Source of the DNA: Seriola aureovittata
Lineage: Eukaryota > Chordata > Actinopteri > Carangiformes > Carangidae
DNA length: 64,000 nucleotides
Direction of reading: 5' to 3'
Assembly: GCF_021018895.1 (NCBI RefSeq)
Contig: NC_079373.1
Coordinates: forward strand, 8,893,501-8,957,500
How positions within the stretch are numbered: the stretch's first letter is position 1; each line of letters begins with the position of its first letter. The notes under the pieces are model-generated. The model had not been told where the DNA came from, searched no databases, and worked only from the letters and a program-made list of their open reading frames with translations. Positions 1 to 12,439 of the stretch are shown piece after piece. Position numbers and translations under genes: made by a program.

Positions 1-3000
1 TCGAAAATCATATCCAAAGTCTCATTTCAGCTGAATCACAGCTTAGATAAACAGACAGAGAGAAACAAATTCAGGGGCTTTTGTTTTGCGGCCAGAAGAG
101 CGTTTTCAGCTCTTGCTCTGGCTGCATTTTGATACTAGACTGGGAAACACAACTCTCAAACAATTGAATCCCGTGAGAAGGGAAGAACACATAATAAGCT
201 CTTGCAACTTTTTAAAAAACTTTTGTAGTAAAAGAGAAAAGAAGCTATTGTCCAAGAAAAGTTGCTCATATAATAGATAATAGAATACTAGAGGCTTTAT
301 TCATTTGGGTACAGGTCAGTGATACCTTGGAGAAATGGGAAAGGACACATGGGGAGAGGACATATCCCCAGGCCTCCAGCAGGTGCATTGTTTCCAGGAT
401 CAAAAGAAAAGGGCCATATTTCAGACTTTGGCTGCATCCTGGTGAGAGGGAGAGCGTGTCCTGGTCACCGGCTCTTCCCCGTCTCTCACCTCGTCCTGAC
501 CCCCTCACTTTCCTCACCTCTTCCTCCCTCTATACCTACCTCCTGTAGTCAAACGCCTGATCAATACTGGCCTCCCGTTGTGAGTCATTCTCCTCACAAA
601 CGGACTCTTTCAAGGACTGTTAAAACGCAATGACCACAGTAAACATGTACTTTCACTCAAACAAAAGAGTGAGTGAAAAGCAAACCTAAAATTTCAGAGC
701 ATACATCCAACCCACATCCTAAAGTCGGGACAAAAGGGAAGATACTTTGCTGGGTTTTATTTCATCTCAAAAGGCAGATTTGAGGAGGTGGGGGAAGGGG
801 GGTTAAATTCTCTCCCAAAGCATGTTTTCTGTTCTCTAATCTGTCTGTCGTTTCCACCCATACAGACACACATCTAATTTGACTTCAAAGCACGGGGGAT
901 TGTGAACGATACGGATGAAACTCTGCATGAAATCAGTTTTTCTATCATTATCTCCCCCAAACACACTGACGTTAGTGTAGCTATATGCACTATTTCCTGC
1001 TGTGGTGTTGAGCATCAACACAGGCTCCACTTTGGCGAATCTCAAACTGGGATGTCTGATTTGAACTTAATTTACCTGTTTCCAGGATGATGTGAGCGAC
1101 ATACCACTGAACCTCTGCTGACGTCAGATTCAGTTTGCACGGATTTCATCATCAACCCCCCTCTAGTCAGAGCCGGCTTCAGATTATGGGAGTCTAGTTA
1201 TCACTCTCTCCCAGGGTTGGGTTTTGGGTGCAGGGCCAGGGTAATCCTGGGGAGATTGACTTGCGACGCCTAAGGCTTAATTAGACATTTTTCACTGCTG
1301 GTGACTGTGGAGAATCCAATCAGTCCGACCTCCATGTAGCTCCCTTATTCTGGGTTTATTAGCCACTATAGCAGTGAATAACGCCTACATTTAAAAGCAG
1401 TGTTGGAAACAGGGAAATCTATAAAGTCTAGAAATATGCAAGAATATAATGAACACTGCTTGTTTGCCTGAGGCTTTACCTCTGGATAAGATTGTGTAGT
1501 TCCCAGAATTATAATAATCTATCTCACTAGCTAACTAGATAACTCACCCTAACTATCAAAGCTAACGTTAGCTTGCTAATATATTACCAATTTAGGGTAA
1601 AATAGGAAATGGGATATGGTCAACACATCTGACCAGACACCAGAAGTGTTTAACAGGTATTGAGGTTGAAAACTTGTATGTAGGTGTATGAAAAAAGCAA
1701 AATCTCACAAAGTGCAATGGAAAAACACTCAGCAAACACATGATAATGAAGGAACTGAAAATAGCAGCAGACAAAAACATTAGGTCTGTGTGGAGTGATA
1801 AAGAGACTGTTATGTTCCTTAAATGAACACATGAAACAAACAGAAATGCCATATTTTCATCATGCTTTTGTACACTATCTTTCACAGTTTGAGGTTTGAC
1901 TAGCATTCTTTTAATTATGTCATCTAATTGCAAACCTCTTCTTCTGCAGTGCTTTAATGGCACCCGACTGGAGAATTAGCACCAACAGCTGTTTCTCTTG
2001 ACTAACCAACTCCTAATATTTGCATAGTAGTGGATAGAAACGCACATTCATGCGCATTTTCTTTCGCTGAATTTATCGAAATTCGGTCAAGATTGGAAAT
2101 CCTCCTTATTACATCAGCTAGTTTAGCATAGCCAGATTCCACTCATTCTTAAGTGTATCAATATTAGTCCAACATGCATATATCTCCATATTAATAAAAC
2201 ACAGTATTAACTACACTTACAAAGGATGGGCAGTTAAGATTAATATATTGTTTGCTTCTTTAAAATCACAAGACAGTATATGATGCTACAGTGACTTTGT
2301 TTACATAGTGTATTGCTTTTTTTGAACAGGGCTACATTTACCTTTGCAACCAATTTACACATAGACTTAAACCATCAATTTGAATCTAACTAGTAGTTAC
2401 CAAGACTTAAACACTCACACACTTGATGGATTTAAAAATAGGCACCCAGTCCAGGTTCATGTCAAAAGCAGGTTAGCAAATGTAGATATGAAATACACTC
2501 TGAGAGTGATATAATAGGAAGAGAGTCAAAAAGGAAAGGAAATAATCAGAGGAACAGAGAGGCAGAGACTAAGACAGAGACAGAAATACAGTGGTAGAGA
2601 TCAGTTCATAATCTGCTCGCAGGGCATCGACTGTTCCTTCATTTAAATCACATGGCTACAAGCTGAGATTATAAAACAGGTTTTAATATTTCTGTAAGTG
2701 CCCCGCATATCATGATATCAGAGGATGGCTATGAAAATGAAACTACAATTTTAATCATTATCATTCAATCAGGAAAGATTGAGATTTTTTACTGAGATAG
2801 GGGTTTTTAACAATTATGTAAAAGCTTCAGATGTGCGCTGAAGTTTAGCTCCGATAACTGACAAAATGGATATAAGCTAGGCGTGGGTACAGCAGCCAAC
2901 TGCAGCCTCTCATTACATTAACAATTTCATCTGTTATTCCACACATTCTCTGAAAGCAGTCGTGAACATCTAAAGAGTGCCCCTTGACTCATAACTGAGC

Positions 3001-6000
3001 CATTGACGTACCTTGAAATGTCAACTACTGACTTCAAAACCAGGAGCTATATGAATTCCACCACAGTGACACATCACAAATGACCAACGAGTGAAAGTGT
3101 CCTATTTTTCTCTCACAGGATCTATGGAGGCGTGCTCTCTGTCACGCACAAGCCCCTTTGAGTAACATGTCCACCATGGCCCCGCTCATGGAGCGATGTG
3201 GTCATTGTGCCTTGAGCCCTGAGAGGCCCAAAACCAGCCAACCCTGAAGACCCAAGCATTAGGTCTGCTTCAGACCAGAGTCTTTTCGACCTCTGCCAGC
3301 ACAATACCAACTAAAGCAAATATAAGGAATGCCATTCATCTCCAAGATCCAAATATACAACAGTGTGATTGTGTGTAATATATACAGAAAAATGGAGCAC
3401 ATGGAAAAGACGATCTATATCGGTGTAAATGTTTAAATTTATTGGTGTCATTTTCTCTCTGGGAGACTCTGCATTAACACCACAGAGCTTTTAGCTTTAA
3501 AACAATGGCAGTCTGACAAAGACTCATTGATATTTCCCCACAGACAAGTGCAGTGCTGAAAAAGCCCAGTGTTGGCCCAGACAGCTCTCAGACACACTAG
3601 ACATTTGACTGGGTTATCAGGCCAGCGAGCCTCAGAGGAGATTCTGATAAATGAAGTTGCCATTTGTCCGTCCTCCCCTCCTCACAGCCAGGCCCTGCTA
3701 GCCCACAGCAAGGAATTATCTTAGTGACAATTACATTCTTCCAGCTCTTAAAGATGCCCCGCACTGAGAAACCAGCAAAGTACTGACCGCAAGGAGATTA
3801 TACTGATTGATATTCCATTGCTCGCATTTGATCTTAAATTTCACTGGCACAGGGCCCGAGCATAGTCAATTCCAGGGTGAATGGGGGGGGGGGGTTCTTA
3901 ATAAATCAAATTTACAGACAATTTTCTTCCCATGGTGCTTTCAAAATCATGTCCTTGATACAGAGTGACTCCTGAATACTCATAAAATACCCAAACAATA
4001 CTCAAACCTGTTTGGTGAGCTGTATTGTGTAATTACAGGGACAGGAAAGCCAATTCAACATGGCATACATACAGCACGGCATACGAATACAAAGTTAAGG
4101 CAGTTAGGGCTGTTTTTACTGTAGGTCTGTTTGATTGACATCTTTTCAGTGCACTAATTCAGATCAACAACATTTCATCTCCTTGTCCAAGGTGTCCAGG
4201 GCTACGAGTAAGCATTATTTCCAATCTGTTGATTATTTTACCACTTTGTAAAATGTCAGAATTGAGTGAGCAAAAATGCCCTGAGCTAAGGATGATCGAT
4301 GGTCCTTCATCACACTAACAGTCACAAAAACAAATATTTTTAATTTAGAATGAGAAAAATAGAGGGAAGCAGCAAATCCCCATGCTTCAGAAGATGGAAC
4401 CAAAAACTGACTTTTTTTTACATAATAAATGAAATGTGATTATTTAGATTGCTGATGATGAAATCAATTAACACATTTCCCACTGTAACTTCTTCACACA
4501 TGTGATCTCTGGATGGCTCAGCTGATTGGTGTAAAGGAAGCAGAGGGGATTTTGACAGCAGCATCAAATTTTATGATTCTAATGGTTTTCTGACCTCAAT
4601 CTTCCCTAATCATTTTGAAGCCTGGAAAAAGATTATCCGGGTATAGATTATGTTTTTTACACAACATGTGGCACCAGGACAATAAAAAAAATATCAATAA
4701 ATAAAAAAAACAAAACAGGCAAAGTCTGCATTGTGCTTTGTACGTTTGGCAACTCATGGAACATGCACATTTATCTTCTGCTGAAGGGAGAAATCTCAGA
4801 TCTACACTTGGATTTGTTTACCATCCTATTCCTTTGTCTCCCCCGGGAGAATTTTTTTCCCAGGATTCCTGTGGCTGTGTTTGGGGGGTTTAAGGGATGA
4901 AAAAGAGGGAAAGAAAAGCCCATTGGTCTCAGCACCACAGAAACAGCATCCAGAGCCAAGCTGTCATCCCACTTGGATTAAGGGCCCTTCACTGGTGGCT
5001 GCTGAGCTGCTAACATGGTGTCTTACCCCTGGGCAGGGGTGTGGGAGGGGGTAGAGGGTGGAGCAGAGGGTAAGGGCATTAGAGGGCCCGGCCTAAATAA
5101 GACCTCGGGGTCAGGGAGCCTCCTGAACCATGGCAAAGCCACTTTGTGTTTCCATGTCAACTTTATTCATGAGCTGACAGCTAAGTGTCCCCTTCTTTCC
5201 TGTTGATTCAGCCACTGTTGCATCATGTGCTGGGGCGACAGAGATAATCTACGCCTTCGCTCTGCTTATCTCTGCAGACCCCCACTTCCACAAGTTTATA
5301 GGCCGTAATGTTCAACAACAGGCTGTGGAGGCTTCTGGTGGAATTCTTGGCATGGATCATTCTTTACATCTCCATCTCTGTTTTAAGCAGAATAAGAGCT
5401 GCGGTGATATATTTGCTGAGCTATTAGACATCACAAGTGGGCTGCATCACTGTGCCAACAGAGAGTGGGATGTGTGGCCGAGAATTTCTTAAGCTCTATG
5501 CAAATAGGAGGAAGATGAATGCTTGAGAACAGACTAGAAAGCATTCAAGTACATACTCGTCCTGAATTCTCTGTGATTTTGGCAAGCCTACACCCTGCCG
5601 GTGGAGCACTGCCCACCCCCTGTTGTTCTCAGAACAGGAAAGGGAAGCATTGGTCCCTGTTATGTGCTGCCACTGGGCCACCAACTACCTCTCCAACATC
5701 TGCTGCCCATCCAAAGTTGGCCAGAGCTTCAACGGGCCCAGAGCTTTCGGTAGCAAGGACTGCCTCTCCAGGCCTCTTCAGCAGCAACAAATGTGTGTTC
5801 AAACAGAGGCTCCAACACCACAGTTTCTATTGTGGCTCTCTTCGGGCATAACCCTGCATCACCCCCCTACACTGCAAGAAAGAGGCTAGAGCAGCCGCCC
5901 CGCCAGTACAGACAGAGAAAACAGACCCCCTTTGTTCCCCCTGCCCCTTCTCAGCGTTGACTGAGGTACATGGTCCACCCCCTCCTCCCCCTCTGCAATC

Positions 6001-6600
6001 CTGAAAGCTTCAAAACAGTCCCACTTTTACTTTCCCTCCCTTCGCTTCTTCTAGTGGGTGGGGGGCATAACAGCAAAGCATCCTAAGCGAATTCAGAAAA
6101 GAAATACTCTGAGCGCACATGTCAAATCTCATCTTCATTTGTTCACTTCAGGTCCCTAAATTCGAGGTTGACTGGGAGTCAGATCCAGTAGTATACGCAG
6201 CTAGTTAACCTGTCAGGTAGTCTGCTGGGGGTAGAAAGGAAACATAAAACCCATAATATTACATTCCATTATTGCAACCTCCCACTTCAAAAGGGGGAAT
6301 CTATTGCCGTCGCTCCGCTGCAGTTGGTTTGGACAGAGAAGAGCGTCTCTAAATGCCTTGTTCTCACTAAGGGGTGTAATAACCTGATGTGGGTGATAAC
6401 AGCACTCCCTGGGCAACCTTGAGTGATTGGGCTTGATGACTGTCATGGTGTAAAGCTCTGGTGTAATGATTCGGTCACAGTGAATCGTCCAGGGACACCC
6501 GCACTGACCGCTACTCATCCACCATCTGTCCACGCTGCCTACTGCCCAAAAAATACAACCTAATCTGACAGTGCAGCACCTCGTGTCATAGAAGACAGTG
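1..6600. other. Non-coding stretch, left edge
   Basis: I see no supportable gene here. Open frames are all short (110 codons or fewer), on both strands, with no recognisable domain. Visible items are a 16-bp perfect palindrome at 1559-1574 (centre AACGTT), a 12-G run at 3883-3894, and A/T-rich, moderately complex stretches (for example 1190-1330, with a TTAATTA homeodomain-type core, and 3700-3860) that look like vertebrate conserved non-coding DNA but cannot be confirmed without alignment. If nrcam starts near 11.5 kb on the minus strand, this would be its first intron. Confidence 0.5.
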
Positions 6601-6606
6601 TAAGGG

Positions 6607-7405
6607 CCTGCAACTAATCACTTTTTTCATTATTGATTAACATGCCAATTATTTCCTCAGTTATGCTTTTGGTTTAGAAAACATCCAGAAATGGTGAAAA
6701 ATGTTGCTCACAATTTCCCAGAGCCCAAGTTGACACATTCAAGAGTCAGAAATCAAAAGATATTTTTGATCAGAAAAATAACTGCAACCATTAATCAGTC
6801 ATTAAAATTGTTGCCAATTAATTTGTGATGGATCACAAAGCTATTAATCAACAAATTGTTTCCACTCTACTTAATGTAAGCATTACAGAGCTGCAACTTC
6901 TGATTGTTTCATTACCAATTTGTTGTCAATTATGTTTTGATGAATCAATCAGTCTTTAAATTGTCAGAGAAAGTGAAAAACATCCATCACTTCCCAGAAT
7001 CCCAAAGAGACCACAGGCCAAAACCCTCAAAATAGTCAATCTGCAGTGAAATAAAACAGATAAAAGCAGTAAATCCGAGACCTGGGGATTTTTCACACTT
7101 TTGCTTGATAAATAACTTAAACGATCAGGCCTGTGACTAACAGTTGTATTCATTATTTTATTATCATCGATAAATCTTTAATAATGTATGTGTTGTTTTG
7201 TCAAAGCAACATCAAAACCCAAATTTACAATTATATAAAGCAGAAAAAGGCAGAAAATCTTCACACCAGAGAGACTGGAACCACAGCATGTTTAGTATTT
7301 TCGTTTAAGAAATTACTTAAATGATTAAATCAGTTATCAAAAGAGTTGCTAAATAATTTTCTCTCTATCGATTAATCAATTAATCAACTGATCCTTTCAG
7401 CAACA
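6607..7405. repeat. Three adjacent degenerate copies of a fish dispersed repeat
   Basis: Three successive units (about 6607-6870, 6890-7130, 7131-7405) share the same order of motifs: a start like GCAACTAATC, then ATTATTGATTAA, a run resembling AAAATGGTGAAAAATG, a middle resembling TTCCCAGAGCCCAAG, a GAAACCAGAGA-like element, and an end rich in ATTAATC/GATTAATC. The same layout recurs at 8665-8965, 29205-29525 and about 50,005-50,430. I recognise the pattern as a very common repeat of spiny-rayed fish genomes, but cannot name the family with certainty. The copies are strongly diverged, so they are old. Confidence 0.65.
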
Positions 7406-7739
7406 ACTCAACACAAGTCGCTGAAGCAGGAGATAAAAGAGAAAAGAGCAAAACAACTGCACAGCTTCATATCTAATTACTCAGGGAACCGTCCTGAGTC
7501 CGTCTCTGAGCAACACATAAATCACCTAATATTCATTTTTCATCTGTCACCATCCACTCCTCTTAATATAATGCAGGTCTAAGACGTAAGCATCAACAGT
7601 TGCAGCTGTGTGGAGTGAATTCACAGGAACGTGTCAATCCCCATTAGAGCTGCTGCCTAACTGAGTGTGAAACTCTAATTGCACCCACCAGCTTGCAACC
7701 ATACAGACCCCACTCACAGAGAGACAGAAAGTGAAACGT

Positions 7740-7774
7740 GCGTGTGTGTGTGCGTGCGTGTGTGTGTGTGTGTA
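7740..7774. repeat. (TG)n microsatellite
   Basis: An interrupted TG/CG dinucleotide tract of about 35 bp, in non-coding DNA. Confidence 0.9.
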
Positions 7775-8664
7775 TGTAATGACCATGTATGTCTTTCTTT
7801 ACATGTACTCATGCCCCTGCATATATTTGTCCAAATTACCACCAAGTAAAGTGTTCAGGCAGCCGTGAAGCGGGTGGGGACACCGCTCCCGCTGCGGTCC
7901 TCTAATGAGGCGCTCATCATTCCCAAAATGAGACGAACATGCTTGTGACAAGGAGGTCCAGGCGATGTCAGTGCGCTGAGCTGCTGTGTGTGACGGGGCT
8001 CACCGGGAAGAATCACCCACACCGCAGTGACACTAATGGATAGGCATGGGCCTCCGTCAGTCCCCGGAGATTTGGCCTCATCACAGCTGAGCAGCACAGC
8101 TCTTCTATTCATAACGGCTGCTGGATCGTCTCCACTCAGGGCACAAGTACACGTGTCTCCAAGACACACTCAATCATTCAGTCAATCAGCTGGAGTGACC
8201 AATGATGGCACGTTATTGAACTTGGCCCCTGTGCAATTGTGCATGAAAAAGAAATTACTGTGCCACTTTATTATCTTCTACTAGGACCTTAGTTTTATAG
8301 TTATGGTCATTATTTCCACCATATAATGAAAACACTGTCCTGACGAAGATAACTGCTGAGATCTGGGAATATGGCAACATCAGTGAACAGAAGTAAGATG
8401 GGCAAAAACCACAATCACAAGGTCAAATGATCAAGTTTTACACCAGCTCCGAGGTTAGCTAAACTCATTAAGAGAGAAAACCAGAGAGAACTAACAAGTT
8501 ATCACCCAAACTGTTCATTGTAAACATTAATCACAGTTTAGAGACCAACACTCTAGTTCAACCTTGACCTTCCAGTACTTACTTTAGTTGTACACAAACA
8601 CAGTTTTCCTGTGCAGTGACGGACTATTACCAATGTTTCAGCTGTCCTGTGTAACTGCCTGATC

Positions 8665-8965
8665 CACGGCTGAAACTATTCATTCTATTATTGGAAAAAA
8701 CGCTTATTATTTTCTTGATTAATTGAGTAATTGTTTTGTCAATGAAATGTCAGAAAATTAGTGTTTTAACCTCCTGCAGCAGGTGACCCAAATCTAAATA
8801 TATTCAGTTTACAATCATATATGACAAAGAAAAGAATCAGACTGTCACATTTGAAAAGCTGAAACCAGAGAATTTGTGACATTTCTGCTTGAAAAGGATC
8901 AATTTCACCAATTTGTTTTTTCGAACAACTAATCAACTGATGAACAAATCATTTCAGTGTCTTGT
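8665..8965. repeat. Degenerate fish dispersed repeat copy
   Basis: This has the same motif order as the 6.6-7.4 kb units: an ATTATTTTCTTGATTAATTGA start, AATGTCAGAAAATTAGTG, AATATATTCAGTTTACA, GAAACCAGAGAATTTGTGAC, and an end with AACTAATCAACTGATGAACAA. It is a single diverged copy. Confidence 0.65.
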
Positions 8966-9132
8966 CTGTTAAGCTTTGGGGAGTAAAAACTCATGATAAA
9001 TCAGAGAAAGAATGGTCGAAACTTCAAAAGTAAGCCCCATTTTTAGAGTTAACCAGAAGAAATAAAAATGTTGGGTCTTTCAATGCCATTCAATGGAGAG
9101 GTCTTTGAGTTTCTTCTTCATATGTCTGCTAC

Positions 9133-9658
9133 TGTAGGAGAATTATAAGGCCCAAGGATGTATGACCTGATATCACCCGGTTGGACACCAACGGAGTACA
9201 AGAGTCAGTGTAGGAGAATAACAAATAACTAATAAAAGATATGGTTTGGCGACCAACAGAGTGGGCCAAGACACTTTGACTGTTTGGGAAACATCTGGAA
9301 ATTAGGAGATTGGGAAACTAGGAATAAACATAACATCGAGGCGTACTGCCAGTAAGAGTAGTGACCTGGGAGGGCACCACTGTGTTCCACCAAGAGGAGC
9401 ACAGTGCCCTGGAAAACATAGTTGGGTAATAAGTTAGGCAAGAGTAGTATAACAAACACAAAATGATTGGAAAACAGGATGCACACACACACACATAGCC
9501 ATCTGAGGTATAAAAGAACATGTCACGTTCTGTGTTTGGTTGTTGTTGTCTCCGTCTATGACTGCGAGTAGGCCGTATTGAATAAAGAGACTCCCCGCTC
9601 TGACACCTGTGTCTTGACTGTCTGATTCCTTTTTGATCCACCACTTCTCGCCACAACA
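9133..9658 (+). mobile_element. Probable solo LTR of an endogenous retrovirus-like element
   Basis: A 526-bp segment starts TGTAG and ends CACAACA. It carries a TATA box (TATAAAAG, 9509-9516) followed about 70 bp later by AATAAA (9581-9586), then GT-rich sequence up to the CA end. This is the U3-R-U5 order of a retroviral LTR read on the plus strand. Flanks are CTAC (9129-9132) and CTAT (9659-9662), a 4-bp target duplication with one mismatch. I find no second copy and no primer site after the end, so I call a solo LTR left by LTR-LTR recombination. The family is not identified, and the left boundary is less certain than the right. Confidence 0.6.
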
Positions 9659-9662
9659 CTAT

Positions 9663-10776
9663 TCTGACTGCAATTTGTTAAGGAATGTTAATAATCTTTC
9701 AATACATGAAACAGGCATTTCTTCTTTACAAACTAACCGTGTCCTTGGTGAAATCACCAAGCGAAAGTCTCTCAAGTTCACATCAGTTCTTCTGAGAAAT
9801 GATGTCATTGTCATCACCAGAAGTGACACAGAACTCTATCTGTGAGACACTTTGTCCCGTCCTGCAGTTGGCGGAGTTCACAATGCTGCAGACGGCAGCT
9901 TACAGAAGGAGCGTTGATCACTTCTCGCAAAATAGTCTGCGTGTTTCCCTGGCCCACGCAGTAAAATTAGTGGCATTTTCCCTCCAACACCCAGGCTTTT
10001 CCCATAGCCCCCGGGAGCAGAGCTGCCCGCCACTGGTTTCGGGTCAGCAGTGTGACTGACTGGTGCTCTCACAATAACTCCAGCCAACGTGTGTCATGAT
10101 AATCCCTTAGTTATGCAAATCTCCGAGCCTAGTGCCGTTTGTGAAAGTAAAGATGGCAGCAAAATGTAGGCCACTATCTTGTCCTGATTTCTCCACATTT
10201 GTGAAATGAGCTCGAAATGTCCTGTCAGTGGAGCTCCAGTGTCTGTGGAGCTCCAGTGTCTGTGGAGAGGCGGCTCTCTGGGCGCAAGCTACATCCTGAC
10301 TCTCCGAGATTCAAACTGCGACTGAAGGGGCCACCAAAAGGCTCACAAACAGTCAGGGACGTGCATCTGTAAAGTGGTGTCACACATTTTGCCGCCTGTT
10401 TCTGAATGAATGCAAATCAGACATAAGGCAAGGATAGGGGGACATTGTTATCTTCTTAAACAGATTAACAGTAGTCTGCCTGGAGTGAATAAACATTACT
10501 AGAAAGTGTGTCAGCCCTTTCAGGGAGCAGTATGAGCAAGAGCTTCAGACAATGAAGCAGGGGTCATTAGCATTGTATTAATTTGGCTATCTGAGCAGTT
10601 AGCGAAAGTGTGCAGCCAAGGCATGTGTGTTTGGGTGTGTGTATGAGTGAGAGTGTCTGGGGATGAGCAGAGGAAAAGAGGGGGGGTGGGGTTCCCCCTT
10701 GACTGAAGCTTTGACCAAGAGGAGACAGAGGGGGAGGAGGAAGAGGGGATTGGGTGAGAATGGAGGATGGGTATGT

Positions 10777-10807
<31 letters not shown>

Positions 10808-11500
10808 GGGGGGGGGGCGCGCTTCCAGTAAAGCAATTGGTTGGCAATGTGAAATACATGGCATGAGATGTTATTGGTGAATCTCAGCAGGGCTATCATA
10901 ATCAGATTGAGTGTGATGACTGTGATGGAGGGAAATTAGACTAAACAAACTGATTGGTCAGTCAAAACAAGACAGAGTGTGTGATATGAATATGAAGGGA
11001 GTTAAACATGTGGGGAGAAAATCAGCTTAGGACATGAGGGATTTTGGGTATGAGGACAGCAATGTCATCAACACAGGACAAAAAAAACAGCTGTAGGTCT
11101 ATCTATCTTTTCTTCCAACGTGTAATGTGAGCATCATGAAGGAGAAGACAGATCATATAAAAGGTTCAGACAAGAGAAGTGTCTGAGCATCTTCTCAGCA
11201 GCACACTACGTGTCCAGCTTTGGTTTGACAGCAATGCCCTGCATGTGTGTGTACACCTGCACCTGCTCCCCGTGATGACCACATAGCTGGAGGCTAACGC
11301 GTCAATGTGTCATGAGAAGTGCGGTTGTGTATTTTTAGAGATTCAGCTTTGAAAACAACCCCCGCGTTCACTGAGGAAAAAGCTGCAAAGAGGACAGTGA
11401 TTTTACGGGCAGCCTTACAGCATCCAACTGAGTGTGTCAGGCTGCTTCTCTGTCCACAAACTCCTGACAGTGAACTGCAACCTACACGGCACGTGTTTAT
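9663..11500. other. Non-coding stretch with small tandem and G-rich tracts
   Basis: No gene is supported. It contains a 17-bp unit GTGGAGCTCCAGTGTCT repeated twice in tandem (about 10228-10261) and an octamer-like TTATGCAAAT at 10111-10120. A (GT)n plus poly-G tract near 10.8 kb is listed separately. The proline/histidine-rich frames around 10.6-10.86 kb are the reverse complement of that G-rich tract and are not genes. Confidence 0.5.
10772..10817 (+). repeat. (GT)n followed by a 27-G homopolymer
   Basis: A TATGTGTGTG tract runs to 10790 and continues directly into 27 consecutive G (10791-10817), then CGCGC. Such a G tract can in principle form quadruplex or triplex structures and often collapses or expands in assemblies. 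Confidence 0.9.
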
Positions 11501-11517
11501 CATGAATGGCATCGTTT

Positions 11518-11850
11518 AGCTCACCTTATCTCTTCTCCTCCGCGGTGCGAAACACGAAGCCTGGTCTGTCTCCTCGGTCCCCTGCGACGGAGCGGTACAG
11601 TCTGCTGTTTTTATTTACGTGCAGTCCCGTTCAGCGCCGAGCCTCTCGCACTTGCCTCCTCTGCCTCAGTCACTGGTCCTCTCCTCTCCCACCAGTTCAC
11701 TGACACACACACATACACACGCAGGCGGGGGCGCGCAGCAGCGCTCCAGGGCGTGCGCACGCCCTTTGCGCGCACTGCAGCGCCGCTGCCGATGTATGGT
11801 GGCCTCAAGGAAGCGAACCATTCTAGCAAATTGTTATCCAAATAGTCCCG
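11518..11850 (-). promoter_or_regulatory. CpG-rich candidate promoter and non-coding first exon (nrcam?)
   Basis: This is the densest CpG stretch in the left third of the window (GCGC, CGCG and CGCC runs, especially 11720-11800). On the minus strand it ends in GATAAG followed by GTGAGCT, a strong splice donor (last exon base 11525, intron from 11524 leftward). No conserved coding frame is visible, so this would be a 5' UTR exon of a gene running left out of the window. In human chromosome 7, NRCAM lies immediately downstream of PNPLA8 on the same strand, so nrcam is the natural candidate. That identity is inference from gene order, not from sequence. Confidence 0.45.
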
Positions 11851-12435
11851 CTAATGATACTTTAGCCCCCTACAGGCTCAGAACCACACAGATGGACAAC
11901 AGCTGGACGACTTTTAGGATAAAACAACACAAAGTTGTCTTTTAATGCTCAGCAATGTCCTCCTCTGTTATTTAACAGCAGGGAGCGGCTTTTTAATTTA
12001 GCTGCTGTATTGTAATTGTTAGATTTAAGCATCCTGAAAATGCTACAAGCACTAATAATGTTAAACACTGAAATAAATCCAAGCCTTAAAGGCTTAATAA
12101 TCCCGCACATTTTCATTTATCAGGCAGGAAAAAGTGAAGTGAGGTGAAAACAAAACTCGAATAAAACATCAAATCCACAGTCTGCAATTAGTCCGATATG
12201 AGTACTTTTACCCTTTAGACACTGAACTTCATTCCAGCTGTTGTGAACCTTAATTGCTTGGAGCCATTTGCATGCCCTGATACACTTTACCGTTTTGCCC
12301 TGAGAACAGGATTGCACTAATAATCATACAGTAGCCTGCGGGATCAACCAAGACTCTGCAGGATGAGGTCATGTGACTTTAAAAGGGATATTTCCTCTTT
12401 AGTCCAGTCTGCTGCCATGCCCTCCTCTCTCATTG

Positions 12436-12439
12436 CATG
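12436..12439. other. Target-site duplication, left copy
   Basis: CATG directly before the TG of the 5' LTR, matching CATG at 18693-18696 directly after the CA of the 3' LTR. A 4-bp duplication is usual for many retroviral-type integrases. Confidence 0.8.

Noticed and set aside
10520..10899. Proline/histidine-rich minus-strand frames of 86-114 codons
   Set aside because: They are the reverse complement of the GT and poly-G tract; low complexity explains their openness.
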